A DNA stretch of 64,000 bases from Faecalicatena absiana (GCA_017309015.1 JAEDAG010000002.1:188837-252836), one strand, 5' to 3'. Shown: positions 25,058 to 34,396, counted from the first letter of the stretch. A program made the numbers and translations. Notes: generated from the letters alone by a model not told the origin.

Positions 25058-27445
25058 TTACATGATTCTTTCCGGTTCACTGTCAATGTCAACCGTTAAA
25101 CCATATTTTTTGATCTCCTGCGCGTCGTCTTGAATTTGATGCAGGAGCGCGTTCAAGCGCGGCTCTCTTTTATATTTTACCAGTATTTGGTAATAATACT
25201 GATTTTTTACCCGACTAATTGCCGCCGGAGCCGGCCCAAGGATGATCGTGGGCGCTTTAAGCTGCGCCTGCAGGCGGCGCTTGATCTTAAAGGACTCCCT
25301 GGCGGCATTCTGTTCATTTTTGGAAGCAATGGAGATCAGCGCCGTGTAGAAGTAAGGCGGATAGTTGCCCGCGTGGCGCATCTGCATCTCCTTGCGGTAA
25401 AAAAGCTCATAGTCCTGCTTTTGCGCCAGGCTGATGGCATAGTGGTCCGGGTTGTAGGTCTGGATCATGACCTCCCCATCCTTCTCGGCCCGCCCAGCCC
25501 GGCCGGCAACCTGGGTCAGCAGCTCAAAGGTCTTCTCTGAAGCATTGTAGTCAGGCAACCACAATCCGGTATCGGCATTGATGACCCCGACCAAAGTGAC
25601 GTTGGGAAAGTCCAGCCCCTTGGCGATCATCTGCGTCCCCAACAGGATATCCGCTTTCCCATTGCCAAAGGCATCCAGAATTTTTTCATAGCTGCCCTTG
25701 CGCCGGGTGGTATCCACATCCATGCGCAAGACGCGGGCCTGGGGGAAGAGGGCCGCCAATTCTTCCTGCACCTTCTGGGTGCCCGTCCCCAAAAAGCGGA
25801 TCTGGCGGCTGCGGCAATTTGGACACAGCTCCGGCACTGGCTCGGCGTGCCCGCAGTAGTGGCACTGCATCATGCCCGTATCCTTGTGCATGGTCAAGGA
25901 CAAGTCGCAGTTCGGACACTTTAAGACAAAACCGCAGTCCCGGCAGAGCATGAAGTTGGCAAAGCCGCGGCGGTTCAAGAGCAGGATGACCTGCTCTTTC
26001 TTGGCCAAACGCTCGCCAATCGCCGAAGTCAGCTTGACCGAAAGGTCAAACTGACTGCCGGCAAACTGAACGTGCTTAAGGTCAACCAAGTCGACCTTGG
26101 GCAAGGGCTGGCGGTTGGCCCGCTTCTTCAGGGTCAAAAGCCGGTAGACCCCCTTTTGGGCCCGGGCGCGGGTGCCCAAAGCCGGCGTGGCACTTCCCAA
26201 GACCACGGGGCAGTGGTGGTACTTGCCCCGCCAAATCGCCACCTTGCGGGCATCGTAGCGGGGATTGCTGTCCTGCTTGTAAGAAGCTTCATGTTCTTCA
26301 TCAATGACGATCAAGCCCAAGTTGGCTATCGGGGCAAAAACGGCGCTGCGGGCGCCAACGACCACCCGGGCTTCTCCCCGGCGAATCCGGCGCCATTCGT
26401 CGTACTTCTCCCCTTCTGAAAGGCCGGAGTGCAGCACTGCCACCTGATCGCCAAAACGGGCTTGGACCTGCTTGACCATCTGGGGGGTCAGGGAGATTTC
26501 CGGCACCAGCATCAAAGCGTTGCGGCTATTTTCCAGGGCCTTGCTGATGGCGTGGAGGTAGACCTCCGTCTTCCCGCTGCCGGTCACGCCTTCCAACAAG
26601 AAAGTCTCGCTCTTTTTTCGCGCGATATCGGCACTGATTGCTTGATAGGCCTGCTCCTGCTCATCGTTTAACGGAAGCGGGCGCTTGTTTTTCAGTGGCT
26701 TGGCCACTTGCGGCTTGCGGTAGACTTCGGCCTGCTGCTTCTCCAGCCACCCCTTCTTGACGGCCGCATTCAGGCTGCTGGCCGCCAAGCCCAGTTTTTC
26801 CAGGTCAGCCTGCTTCTTCGGGTAGGAAGCCCGGTCTTCCAGCAGGTCCGTCAGCAAGAGCCGCTGCTTGGCCGCGTTGGCCCGCAGGCCGTCCAGGATG
26901 GATTGGTACTCCGCTGACGGCAATTTGGCGCTATAGACGGCGACCGTCTTCTTCTTGGCCTTGTTTTCAACCAGGTATTCAATCCTGGCATCCCCGTTTT
27001 TCAAGAGCTGGCGGGCCAAGGCCAGGTCTTTGGGCGTCTTCAGCTCATTGACCTCCAAGGGGTCGCCTTGAAACATCAAGAGCTCCTTGGCCCGCTCGCT
27101 GGCCGGCACCAGGAGCTTGCGGTAGCCCGCCCGCATGACGCCCGGCAGCATGGCCTTCAAGATGCTGATCCGGTAGGCAAAAATATCCTGGGCCAGGTCG
27201 CTGGACAGCTGGACCAGTTCCGGAGTCAGCGGTGCCAGCTCGTCCAAGACCAAGAGCAGGTCCTTGAGCTGGCCGGGATAGTCCGTCCGGTCGGTCAAGC
27301 CAACGATGAAGCCCTGCACCTTCCGCCGGCCAAAGGGCACGACCACCCGGTCGCCAATGCTGACTTCAAGGCTGGCGGGCACGTGATATTCAAAGACGCG
27401 GTCGGTCTGCTTGGCCGCCACGTCGACGATGACTTGTGCGATCAT
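25058..27445 (-). CDS. priA: primosomal replication restart helicase PriA (795 aa)
   Basis: PriA recognises stalled forks and reloads the replicative helicase. An N-terminal DNA-binding part is followed by a helicase core with Walker A GVTGSGKTEVY, motif II DEEHEASYKQ and a TATP-like SATPAL. Four CXXC pairs form zinc sites (CRDCGF, CPNCDL, CHYCGH, CPNCRS). It is the first gene of the priA-fmt-rsmB-stp-prkC-rsgA-thiN run, preceded by a terminator. Length is normal. Confidence 0.95.
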   Translation of the reverse strand: MIAQVIVDVAAKQTDRVFEYHVPASLEVSIGDRVVVPFGRRKVQGFIVGLTDRTDYPGQLKDLLLVLDELAPLTPELVQLSSDLAQDIFAYRISILKAMLPGVMRAGYRKLLVPASERAKELLMFQGDPLEVNELKTPKDLALARQLLKNGDARIEYLVENKAKKKTVAVYSAKLPSAEYQSILDGLRANAAKQRLLLTDLLEDRASYPKKQADLEKLGLAASSLNAAVKKGWLEKQQAEVYRKPQVAKPLKNKRPLPLNDEQEQAYQAISADIARKKSETFLLEGVTGSGKTEVYLHAISKALENSRNALMLVPEISLTPQMVKQVQARFGDQVAVLHSGLSEGEKYDEWRRIRRGEARVVVGARSAVFAPIANLGLIVIDEEHEASYKQDSNPRYDARKVAIWRGKYHHCPVVLGSATPALGTRARAQKGVYRLLTLKKRANRQPLPKVDLVDLKHVQFAGSQFDLSVKLTSAIGERLAKKEQVILLLNRRGFANFMLCRDCGFVLKCPNCDLSLTMHKDTGMMQCHYCGHAEPVPELCPNCRSRQIRFLGTGTQKVQEELAALFPQARVLRMDVDTTRRKGSYEKILDAFGNGKADILLGTQMIAKGLDFPNVTLVGVINADTGLWLPDYNASEKTFELLTQVAGRAGRAEKDGEVMIQTYNPDHYAISLAQKQDYELFYRKEMQMRHAGNYPPYFYTALISIASKNEQNAARESFKIKRRLQAQLKAPTIILGPAPAAISRVKNQYYYQILVKYKREPRLNALLHQIQDDAQEIKKYGLTVDIDSEPERIM

Positions 27446-27467
27446 TTTCTCACCTTTCGCGCTACAG

Positions 27468-27496
27468 AAAAAAAGAGCGGGCTGGACGTCCGCTCT
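27468..27496 (-). terminator. terminator between rpoZ and priA
   Basis: On the minus strand AGAGCGG pairs with CCGCTCT across a nine-base loop and is followed by TTTTTTT. It separates gmk-rpoZ from the priA operon. Confidence 0.8.
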
Positions 27497-27506
27497 AATT
27501 TAAGGA

Positions 27507-27728
27507 TTATTCTTCAGGATCACCGTGGTGATCTGGGTCAACCGTCACCTTGCCGGCAGCAATTTCTTCCAAAGCCTGGCCAACTGGCTTCAGGTTGTGG
27601 TAGTTGTCCAAAGCGCCAGGCTTGCCGGCTTCAAGTTCATGGGCTCTCTTAGCGGCCAAGACTGACAGTGAGTATCTTGAGTCAATCTGGTCCAACAGCT
27701 TGTCAATTGATGGATAGGTAATGCGCAT
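27507..27728 (-). CDS. rpoZ: RNA polymerase omega subunit (73 aa)
   Basis: Omega assists assembly of RNA polymerase. The family start [32 protein letters not shown] is clear and includes the conserved Arg-Ala-His-Glu/Gln stretch. The ATG at 27728 has GGAGG at proper distance and lies two bases beyond the gmk stop. The C-terminus ends in an acidic tail. It is translated with gmk, as in most Firmicutes. Confidence 0.94.
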   Translation of the reverse strand: MRITYPSIDKLLDQIDSRYSLSVLAAKRAHELEAGKPGALDNYHNLKPVGQALEEIAAGKVTVDPDHHGDPEE

Positions 27729-27729
27729 T

Positions 27730-28344
27730 TTAGTCCTCCTGTACCATTCTCCGATAGTCATCGATCACGCGTTTCACGCTGACGTGTTCGGCGTCAACAA
27801 TGGCTTTGATGTGGGCCACGGCATTGGCGACCGTGTCGTTGACAACCGCGTAGTCATAGTCCTGCATCACCAGAATTTCCTTGCGGGCCTGGGCAATCCG
27901 GCCCCGGATCACTTCTTCTGATTCAGTGCCCCGGTGCTCCAAGCGATCGCGCAAAGTGTGCAAATCTGGCGGCGTCAAGAAAATAAAGACGCCATCTGGC
28001 ATTTGTTCGCGAACCTTTCTGGCCCCGTTGACGTCGATTTCCAGCAAGACGTCCTTGCCTTGGGCCAGCATCTTCTTGACCGGACCCAAAGGGGTGCCAT
28101 ACAGGTTGCCGACATATTCATTATATTCCAAAAGCTGGTTGTCTTGAACCGCCTGCTGGAACTGCTCTCTGCTGACGAAGTAGTAGTCTTTGCCGTCAAC
28201 TTCGCCTTCGCGTGGCTTGCGCGTGGTCATTGAGACTGAATATTCAAAAGGGAAAACCTTGTGTTCAACGATTGCACTTTTGACAGTGCCTTTGCCAACA
28301 CCAGACGGTCCTGACAAAACCAACAATAATCCTTTATCTGCCAT
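27730..28344 (-). CDS. gmk: guanylate kinase (204 aa)
   Basis: Gmk phosphorylates GMP to GDP. The P-loop is [12 protein letters not shown] at residues about 8-19. The GMP-binding region includes [23 protein letters not shown] and LYGTPLGPV. The ATG at 28344 follows AAAAGGAG; an in-frame upstream ATG lacks a ribosome site. It heads the gmk-rpoZ pair, and a hairpin with a T-run lies in its upstream region. Confidence 0.95.
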   Translation of the reverse strand: MADKGLLLVLSGPSGVGKGTVKSAIVEHKVFPFEYSVSMTTRKPREGEVDGKDYYFVSREQFQQAVQDNQLLEYNEYVGNLYGTPLGPVKKMLAQGKDVLLEIDVNGARKVREQMPDGVFIFLTPPDLHTLRDRLEHRGTESEEVIRGRIAQARKEILVMQDYDYAVVNDTVANAVAHIKAIVDAEHVSVKRVIDDYRRMVQED

Positions 28345-28412
28345 GATAGCTCCTTTTTTGACTAATAATTCTATCTTGGACCATATCACAGGTCAGGTCA
28401 AGTAATTAACTG

Positions 28413-28452
28413 AAAAAAGTCATTCCCTGGCCTGATCTGGGCCACTAATGGC
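28413..28452 (-). terminator. terminator-like hairpin upstream of gmk
   Basis: On the minus strand GCCATT..TGGCC pairs imperfectly with GGCCA..AATGAC and is followed by TTTTTT. No minus-strand gene lies upstream that would need terminating. It could be an attenuator or a by-product of the divergent promoter region. A TATAAT at 28463-28468 sits directly upstream with no good -35. Apart from this and the plus-strand promoter, the 28345-28688 gap shows no gene. Confidence 0.35.
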
Positions 28453-28513
28453 TTTTGCAGATATTATAATTCAGCCCGCCCTAGCCGGCAGCAGCGATTT
28501 TCAGAATTTTTTT

Positions 28514-28593
28514 CGAACAAATTTTCGCTTTTCACTTGCTTTCGTAAACGTGTGTTCGTATAATACTAACTGTAAAGATTGAACGGACGTTCG
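28514..28593 (+). promoter_or_regulatory. three SOS (LexA/DinR) box-like sites
   Basis: The Gram-positive SOS box is CGAAC-N4-GTTCG. Three near matches occur: 28514-28527 (CGAAC-AAAT-TTTCG, one mismatch), 28545-28558 (TAAAC-GTGT-GTTCG, two mismatches, inside the promoter spacer) and 28580-28593 (TGAAC-GGAC-GTTCG, one mismatch, just after the -10). The R-N-R-Y pattern of the middle four bases fits in all three. Bound LexA would block the promoter of the gene at 28689. Confidence 0.7.
28536..28564 (+). promoter_or_regulatory. promoter of the YolD-like gene
   Basis: TTGCTT and a perfect TATAAT are 17 bases apart on the plus strand. The spacer contains one of the SOS-box-like sites. Confidence 0.75.
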
Positions 28594-28688
28594 CGAACTT
28601 TCTCTTCGGCCAATCTGCAGCTAGCTATCAACAGCAATTCAACTGATTATTTACGATTTACCAATCTTCGAAAAGGGGTTTTACCAAT

Positions 28689-28994
28689 ATGACTCAATTT
28701 GCATCACTGGCTCAACAAGCCGTCAAGCCGTTTAAGAATGCCTTTCACTACCTGTTTGGCTACGACCTTGACCGTCTGCGCATTCTGCCAGACAGCATGG
28801 ACGAGAACATTGCCAACCTCCAGCAGGCTTTCCTGCACCGGGAATATGCCCTGATTACGTTTGACAACGGGGACGTCCAGGTGGGCCAGATTACCAAGCG
28901 CATCTCATCCAGCCGTTTCGTCCTGCGCGACGCCGACAACAAGATCTTCTACCTGATCGACGTCAACCACATTCTGACCGTCGAGCTACCCTAG
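28689..28994 (+). CDS. YolD-like protein, probably SOS-regulated (101 aa)
   Basis: The C-terminal two thirds (residues about 40-100) resemble the YolD-like family. A helix NLQQAFLHREY leads into strands ALITFDNGDVQVGQITKRI and an ending FYLIDVNHILTVEL. YolD-like proteins often accompany error-prone polymerases in SOS regulons; no polymerase gene is adjacent here. The family call is by eye. The three SOS-box-like sites over its promoter support a DNA-damage role. It is a lone plus-strand gene between gmk and oppA2, closed by a terminator. The biochemical function is unknown. Confidence 0.6.
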   Translation: MTQFASLAQQAVKPFKNAFHYLFGYDLDRLRILPDSMDENIANLQQAFLHREYALITFDNGDVQVGQITKRISSSRFVLRDADNKIFYLIDVNHILTVELP

Positions 28995-29029
28995 AACTGG
29001 AGTTCTGGTGCTGTGATTTGAGATACATA

Positions 29030-29070
29030 AAAAGCTTCTAGAAGTTTTTTCACTTCTGGAAGCCTTTTTT
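29030..29070. terminator. bidirectional terminator between the YolD-like gene and oppA2
   Basis: GCTTCTAGAAG pairs with CTTCTGGAAGC (one G-T pair), with A-run and T-run flanks. It serves both converging genes. Confidence 0.85.
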
Positions 29071-29091
29071 ATTCGTTAAAATCTTTTTTTG

Positions 29092-30705
29092 TTATTTCAC
29101 GTAAGCATACTTGAACTGCCAGCCACCCAAGTTGTCGTTGTAGACCGCGTGGATGTCCTTTCTGATCAGCCAGGCCGTGCTCATGTAGTACAAAGGCGTG
29201 ATCCCTTCATCCTTCATCAAGATGCCTTCAGCCTTTTGCAGGTCACTGATCCGCTGGCTGCTGGATGCGGTGGTCTTGGAAGCGGCAATTAAAGCATCGT
29301 ACTGGCTGCTCTTCCACTTCCCGTAGTTGCGGGTGTTGCCGCTGGTCAGCAGGTCCAGGAAGGAAATCGGGTCAGTAAAGTCGGCGATCCAGGTTGAAAC
29401 CATGATGTCGAACTTGCCGGCTTCCCGCCGGGCCATCCGCGTCTTGAACGGAACCGTCACCGTGTCGACGTGGATGCCAGGCAAAGTCTGCTCCAGCTGG
29501 CTTTGCAAGGCTTCAACCGTCTTCTTGCCGGAGTCGGTGTCATCGGCCAGGATGCTGACCGAGATCTTGCTGGTCCCTAGTTCCGCCAATCCCTGCTTGA
29601 AGTACTTCTTGGCCAGCTTTTTATCATACTTGTTGTAGACCGTGCTGGACTTGGCCACCCCGCTGACGTAGTCCTTGCCGTTTACGTAGAGCAGGTCAGC
29701 CGTCGTAAAGGTCTTGGCCGGCTGGTTGTTGCCGCCTAAAGTTGAGCACAGGCCGGTCCGGTCAATGGCCAGGGAAATGGCCTTTCTGATGTTGGCGTTG
29801 GCCAGGTTCTTGTCCTTTTGCAGGTTGTACTGCAGGTAGGCCGTCCCACCGCTGTTGATCAGGGTAAAGGCCGAGTTGTTTTTCAGCTGCTTGGTCTGGG
29901 AAGAGTCAAGCGACAAAGCGTCTAACCGGTTGGACTGGTAAAGGTTGTAGGCCGTTGACGGCGTCTTCTGCACGCTCCAGCTGATCTTGGAGACTTTCAC
30001 GTTCTTCTTGTCCCAGTAGTACTTGTTCTTGACCATCTTCCAGGACAGGTTGGACCCCGTCCAGCCCTTTTGCACGAAAGGCCCATTGTAGAGCATGTAC
30101 TTTGAGGCCGTCCCGTACTTGTCCCCATACTTCTTGACCGTCTTTTCCGATTGCGGGAAAAAGAGGGCAAAGGACATCAGGTGCTTGAAGTAAGGAATCC
30201 GCCGGTCCAGGCTGACGACCAGCTTGTAGTCCCCGTCCGCCTTGACGCCCAAGGCACTGACCGGCTTCTTGCCCGCCGTCACGGCCGCCGCGTTCTTGAT
30301 GCCTTCAAACAGGTAGGCATATTCAGATGCCGTCTTGGGATCGCAGGTTCGGCGCCAGGAGTAAACAAAGTCCCTGGCCGTGACCGGACTGCCGTCACTC
30401 CACTTGGACTTGCGCAGGTAGAAGGTGTAGGTCTTCCCATCTTTGGACACGGTGCTCTTGGTGGCCAAGGCCGGCATCAGCTTCCCCTTCTTCCCCGTCC
30501 GGTACAAGCCTTCCATTGTGTTGCGCAGCTGGTCAAAGCTGACCGTATCTGAGGCCTTGGACATGTCAATGGTGGATATTTCCGCCCCCGTTGACCAGGA
30601 AAAGCTGTCCTTCTTCGCCGTGCTGGCGGACTTGCTTCCGCAGCCCCCCAGCAGAATTGCTGACAAAGCGCCAATGGCGCCAACTGCTAACTTTGAATAG
30701 CGCAT
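29092..30705 (-). CDS. oppA2: peptide-binding lipoprotein, second OppA (537 aa)
   Basis: This is a stand-alone peptide receptor that probably shares the OppBCDF channel encoded at 6380-10240. A lipoprotein signal (ILLGGC) places the lipidated cysteine at residue 22. The body is SBP_bac_5 type with LRKSKWSDGSPVTARDFVYSWRR near residues 95-117 and YMLYNGPF near 215. It differs clearly from the first OppA. The start at 30705 has GAGGGA upstream. Its own promoter and terminator make it a single-gene unit. The split of peptide preferences between the two receptors is unknown. Confidence 0.88.
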   Translation of the reverse strand: MRYSKLAVGAIGALSAILLGGCGSKSASTAKKDSFSWSTGAEISTIDMSKASDTVSFDQLRNTMEGLYRTGKKGKLMPALATKSTVSKDGKTYTFYLRKSKWSDGSPVTARDFVYSWRRTCDPKTASEYAYLFEGIKNAAAVTAGKKPVSALGVKADGDYKLVVSLDRRIPYFKHLMSFALFFPQSEKTVKKYGDKYGTASKYMLYNGPFVQKGWTGSNLSWKMVKNKYYWDKKNVKVSKISWSVQKTPSTAYNLYQSNRLDALSLDSSQTKQLKNNSAFTLINSGGTAYLQYNLQKDKNLANANIRKAISLAIDRTGLCSTLGGNNQPAKTFTTADLLYVNGKDYVSGVAKSSTVYNKYDKKLAKKYFKQGLAELGTSKISVSILADDTDSGKKTVEALQSQLEQTLPGIHVDTVTVPFKTRMARREAGKFDIMVSTWIADFTDPISFLDLLTSGNTRNYGKWKSSQYDALIAASKTTASSSQRISDLQKAEGILMKDEGITPLYYMSTAWLIRKDIHAVYNDNLGGWQFKYAYVK

Positions 30706-30794
30706 TTTTGTTCCCTCTTTCACCTAGTGCCCGCTAAGCAGGCAGTCATTTAACTAGTCAATTTTGCTATGCTCCTCTTTTCTTGATTAAAATA

Positions 30795-30823
30795 ATCTTA
30801 GAGCGAATTTAAATAAATGTCAA
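30795..30823 (-). promoter_or_regulatory. promoter of oppA2
   Basis: On the minus strand a perfect TTGACA lies 17 bases upstream of TAAGAT, about 85 bases before the start codon. Confidence 0.75.
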
Positions 30824-30927
30824 CGCTTGCAAGAAACTAGGAAAGTGATTCCTGCTAATTCAAGCAATTATTGATCTTTGGCTTTACTATTTGATTAATT
30901 TGCCGGACTCTGCTTTTCTTTTTTATT

Positions 30928-30976
30928 AAAAAATCGTTCTGAAACTTTTGCTTAGTTTCAGAGCGATTTGTTTTTC
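30928..30976 (-). terminator. terminator after recN
   Basis: AAATCG.TCTGAAACT pairs with AGTTTCAGA.CGATTT, followed on the minus strand by TTTTTT. It ends the long efp-to-recN cluster. Confidence 0.85.
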
Positions 30977-30998
30977 ACGCGACTGTTTTATTTTCTTC

Positions 30999-32687
30999 TT
31001 AATTTTCAACCCGCTGACTGGTGATCAAGTCGGCGGCATTCTTTTCGGCCGCTTCCGTAACCCGGTTGCCGGCCATCATCGTGGCAATCATCTTCACGCT
31101 CTCAGCCTCATCCAGGGCCCTGACCTTGGTGAAGGTTTCCCCGTCTGCCACCTGCTTGCTGATGGCGAAGCGGTGGTCGGCGCTGGCTGCAACCTGCGGA
31201 GCGTGCGTGATGGCAATGACCTGCTTGTCCTGGGCGATGGCATGCATCTTCTTCCCGATGGCAGCGGCCACGCGGCCAGAGACCCCGGTGTCGATTTCAT
31301 CAAAGACCATGGTCCCGACCGGCTCAACCTTGGAGAAGATGGACTTAAGGGCCAGGATCAGGCGGGATTGCTCACCGCCGGACACGATCTTGACCAGGGG
31401 TAGCAGCTCCTCGCCCGGGTTTGGCGCGATGTAGAAGGCCAATTCATCCGTCCCCTTGGCATTGTAGGTCGCGGACTTGGCAAAGTGCACGGAGAAGCGG
31501 GCCTTTTCCATGTAAAGGTCAGCCAATTCCTGCTTGATGTCGCGCTCCAGCCGCTGGCCGGTCTGCAGGCGCAGCTGGTGCAGCTTGGCCGCTTCATCAT
31601 CAAGCTTTTCGGCCACTTGGGCGATCTGCTTCTTAAGTGCTTCTTCATCCAGGCCGCCGGTCTCAAACTGGCTGAGCTCTTTGGAAACCTTGCTGTAAAA
31701 GGCAAAAACGTCTTCCAGGCTAGGCCCGTACTTTTTCTTCAAATTGTTCAAGGTGTCCAAGCGGTCCTGGACAAACTGGTAGCGCTCCTCGTCAAATTCC
31801 ATGCTGTCCATGATGTCGCCCAATTCACTTCTGGCATCGTTCAAGGAGTAGACGCCATCCGTAATAGACTGGGAAACGTTCTTGAAGTCCTTGTCCAGGT
31901 CAGCCAGCTCGTCCGCTGACCCCTGGGCATCCCCCAGAAGGGTTGACAGACCATGCTCATCGTCATCAAACAGCTGCATCAAGAAGCTGGCCTGCTGGGC
32001 GATCTTCTGGTAGTTGTTCAGCTTGTTGAATTCATCTTCCAGTTCCTGGTCTTCATTTGGATCTTCCAAATTGGCCTGGGTCAGCTCATCGACCTGAAAC
32101 TGGAGGATGTCCTGCCTTTGCGCCAGCTCCTGGGCATCCTTTTGCAGGTGCGTCAGGCGGTCGGTCAGCTTGACCCAGACCTGGTAGTCAGCCTGGTACT
32201 TGGCCAGTTCCTCTTTGAGCTCCTTGCCGGCATACTCATCCACCAGGTCAATCTGCCGTCTTTGGTCCATCAGCATCTGCTGGTCGTTTTGCCCGTGGAT
32301 GTCGACCAAGTACTTGCCCATCTTGCCTAGGGCCGTGATCGTCGTCAGCTGACCATTGATCCGGATGACGTTGCGCCCCTTGCTGGAGATCTCCCGGCTG
32401 ATGATCAGATCGTCGCCATCCATTGGCAGTCCGTATTCATCGGCGATTTCCGCCACCGCGGCCAGTTCTTCAGGCTTCAGGGTAAACAGACCAGTCACGG
32501 TCGCCTTGCTTTGGCCGGAGCGGACCATTTCTTTTTGAGCCCGGTGGCCAAGCAGGAGGGACATGGCATCCATCATGATGGACTTGCCGGCCCCGGTCTC
32601 CCCGATCAAAACCGTCATTTGGGGCTGGAACTTGATCTTGAGATTTTTGATGATTGCGAAATTTTGAATGTCCAATTCAACAAGCAT
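30999..32687 (-). CDS. recN: DNA repair protein RecN (562 aa)
   Basis: RecN is an SMC-like ATPase acting early in double-strand break repair. Walker A IGETGAGKSIMMDAM is at residues about 28-42. A central coiled-coil region (residues about 150-370) separates it from the C-terminal LVKIVSGGEQSRLILALK signature and Walker B-like VFDEIDTGVSG. It is the last gene of the cluster after tlyA, as in Bacillus. Length is normal. Confidence 0.95.
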   Translation of the reverse strand: MLVELDIQNFAIIKNLKIKFQPQMTVLIGETGAGKSIMMDAMSLLLGHRAQKEMVRSGQSKATVTGLFTLKPEELAAVAEIADEYGLPMDGDDLIISREISSKGRNVIRINGQLTTITALGKMGKYLVDIHGQNDQQMLMDQRRQIDLVDEYAGKELKEELAKYQADYQVWVKLTDRLTHLQKDAQELAQRQDILQFQVDELTQANLEDPNEDQELEDEFNKLNNYQKIAQQASFLMQLFDDDEHGLSTLLGDAQGSADELADLDKDFKNVSQSITDGVYSLNDARSELGDIMDSMEFDEERYQFVQDRLDTLNNLKKKYGPSLEDVFAFYSKVSKELSQFETGGLDEEALKKQIAQVAEKLDDEAAKLHQLRLQTGQRLERDIKQELADLYMEKARFSVHFAKSATYNAKGTDELAFYIAPNPGEELLPLVKIVSGGEQSRLILALKSIFSKVEPVGTMVFDEIDTGVSGRVAAAIGKKMHAIAQDKQVIAITHAPQVAASADHRFAISKQVADGETFTKVRALDEAESVKMIATMMAGNRVTEAAEKNAADLITSQRVEN

Positions 32688-32702
32688 TGCTGCCTATCCT
32701 TT

Positions 32703-33518
32703 CTACAGGCCTTGGTCGGCCGCCGCGATCACGTCTTGGATCTGCCCGTCCCAGTAATTCACGCCGGGGTTGGCCAAATCCTTCTTCAAATGGATCAGGA
32801 ACTCGATATTGCCTTTGCCGCCCTTGATTGGCGAATAGTCAATCCCCAAGACGTCAAAGCCGATCTTCAGGGCTGAGTCCATGGTATGGCGGATGACAGC
32901 CTCGTGCACCGCGTGGTCGCGGACGATCCCGTGCTTGCCGACGTTTTCCGGTCCGGCTTCAAACTGGGGCTTGATCAAGCAGACTGCCTCCCCCTGATCC
33001 TTCAGAATCTGGTACATTGGCGGCATGATCAGGTCCAGGGAAATAAAGGACACGTCGGTCATGGCAAAATCCGGCAGTCCCTGGGTAAAGTCGGCCGGCA
33101 CTGAGTAGCGGAAGTTTTGCCGCTCCATGACCACCACCCGGGGATCATCGCGCAATTGCCAGGCCAGCTGGTTGTAGCCAACGTCCAAGGCGTAGACCAG
33201 CTTTGCCCCATTTTGCAGGGCAACGTCGGTAAAGCCGCCAGTTGAAGCACCAATGTCCAGGCAGGTCTTGTCCTGTAAGTCGATGTCCCAGACCTTGACG
33301 GCCTTTTCCAGCTTAAAGCCGCCCCGGGAGACGTACTTCAAGCGGTCTTGCTTGACGAAGAATTCCTCATCTTCTGGGAACTTTTCCCCGGCCTTGTCGA
33401 TCCGCTGGTGGTTGTGGTCAGTGACCAGGCCCGCCATGATCGCCCGCTGGGCCTGGGATCTTGAGTTGAAAATACCTTTTGCCGCGAGCAATACGTCGGC
33501 ACGTTCTTTTTTAGCCAT
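32703..33518 (-). CDS. TlyA-family rRNA 2'-O-methyltransferase, S4 domain plus FtsJ fold (271 aa)
   Basis: An N-terminal S4 RNA-binding domain (ADVLLAAKGIFNSRSQAQRAIMAGLV) is followed by an FtsJ-type methyltransferase domain with SAM site LDIGASTGGFTDVAL. The acidic TDVSFISL and LIKPQFEAG segments carry Asp and Lys of the catalytic set. Family members methylate 16S and 23S rRNA in some bacteria; the target here is not known. It overlaps ispA by a TAATG junction and precedes recN. Confidence 0.9.
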   Translation of the reverse strand: MAKKERADVLLAAKGIFNSRSQAQRAIMAGLVTDHNHQRIDKAGEKFPEDEEFFVKQDRLKYVSRGGFKLEKAVKVWDIDLQDKTCLDIGASTGGFTDVALQNGAKLVYALDVGYNQLAWQLRDDPRVVVMERQNFRYSVPADFTQGLPDFAMTDVSFISLDLIMPPMYQILKDQGEAVCLIKPQFEAGPENVGKHGIVRDHAVHEAVIRHTMDSALKIGFDVLGIDYSPIKGGKGNIEFLIHLKKDLANPGVNYWDGQIQDVIAAADQGL

Positions 33519-34387
33519 TAAAGCACCTTCTGATACAGATCCAGGAAGCCCAAGAGGGCTTCCGCGCTTTCACCCGTCAAATCGCCTTGCGCCTGCTTGA
33601 TCAAGTGGCGGAGGTCATTTCTGGTCTCGTCAACGCCCAGCATGGTCAAGGTGTTGTTCTTGCCCACTTCCTGGTCCTTGTGGGTGGCCTTGCCGGCTTC
33701 TTCCTGGCTTTCAACGACGTCGACCAGGTCGTCATAGATCTGGTAGGCCCGGCCAAAGTGCTTGGCAAAAGCCAGGTACTTCTCCTTGACCCCGCTTGGG
33801 GCTTGTCCGTAGACCGTGGCCATTTCCACGCTGGCCAGGATCAGGCAGCCGGTCTTGAGCCATTCCATCCGGTTGATGAATTCGGCATCATTGGCCACGG
33901 CCGCGTTGTTGGTTGAGTCGATGTCCAGGTACTGGCCGCCAACCATCCCATTTGGCCCCACGGCTTCAGTGATGATTTCCGCCAGCTCATAAGACCGGCT
34001 GCCTTGGGCGATCCACTTGATCCCCAAAGGCAAAAGGGCATCCCCGGCCAAGATGGCTTCCGCCTCGCCCCACTTCTTGTGGCTGGTCAGGCGGCCTCTT
34101 CTGTAGTCATCATTATCCATGGCCGGCAGGTCATCATGAATCAAAGAGTAGGTATGGATCAGTTCAATCCCGCAGGCAATCCGCAATTCGCTTTCGCCGA
34201 TTTCCCGGCCCAGGCTGTCCAGGGTCGCCAGAAAGAGCAAAGGCCGCAGGCGCTTGCCCCCGGCCATGACTGAATAAGCCATGATCTCAGCAATCTTTTG
34301 GTCATTGGTCTCCCCATAGAGCTGCTTCTCCAAGAAGTCATTGATCAGCGGGGTGTACTTTGCTTGCAATTCTTTAAAAGTCGTCAT
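33518..34387 (-). CDS. ispA: polyprenyl (farnesyl) diphosphate synthase IspA type (289 aa)
   Basis: This enzyme builds C15-type isoprenoid diphosphates for undecaprenyl and quinone pathways. The first Asp-rich motif is DDLPAMDNDDYRRG near residues 84-97 and the second is YDDLVD near 221. A GGKRLRPLLFLA stretch binds isopentenyl diphosphate. It sits in the conserved order xseA-xseB-ispA-tlyA-recN. The exact product length cannot be read from sequence alone. Confidence 0.92.
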   Translation of the reverse strand: MTTFKELQAKYTPLINDFLEKQLYGETNDQKIAEIMAYSVMAGGKRLRPLLFLATLDSLGREIGESELRIACGIELIHTYSLIHDDLPAMDNDDYRRGRLTSHKKWGEAEAILAGDALLPLGIKWIAQGSRSYELAEIITEAVGPNGMVGGQYLDIDSTNNAAVANDAEFINRMEWLKTGCLILASVEMATVYGQAPSGVKEKYLAFAKHFGRAYQIYDDLVDVVESQEEAGKATHKDQEVGKNNTLTMLGVDETRNDLRHLIKQAQGDLTGESAEALLGFLDLYQKVL

Positions 34388-34396
34388 TGTCTTCCC

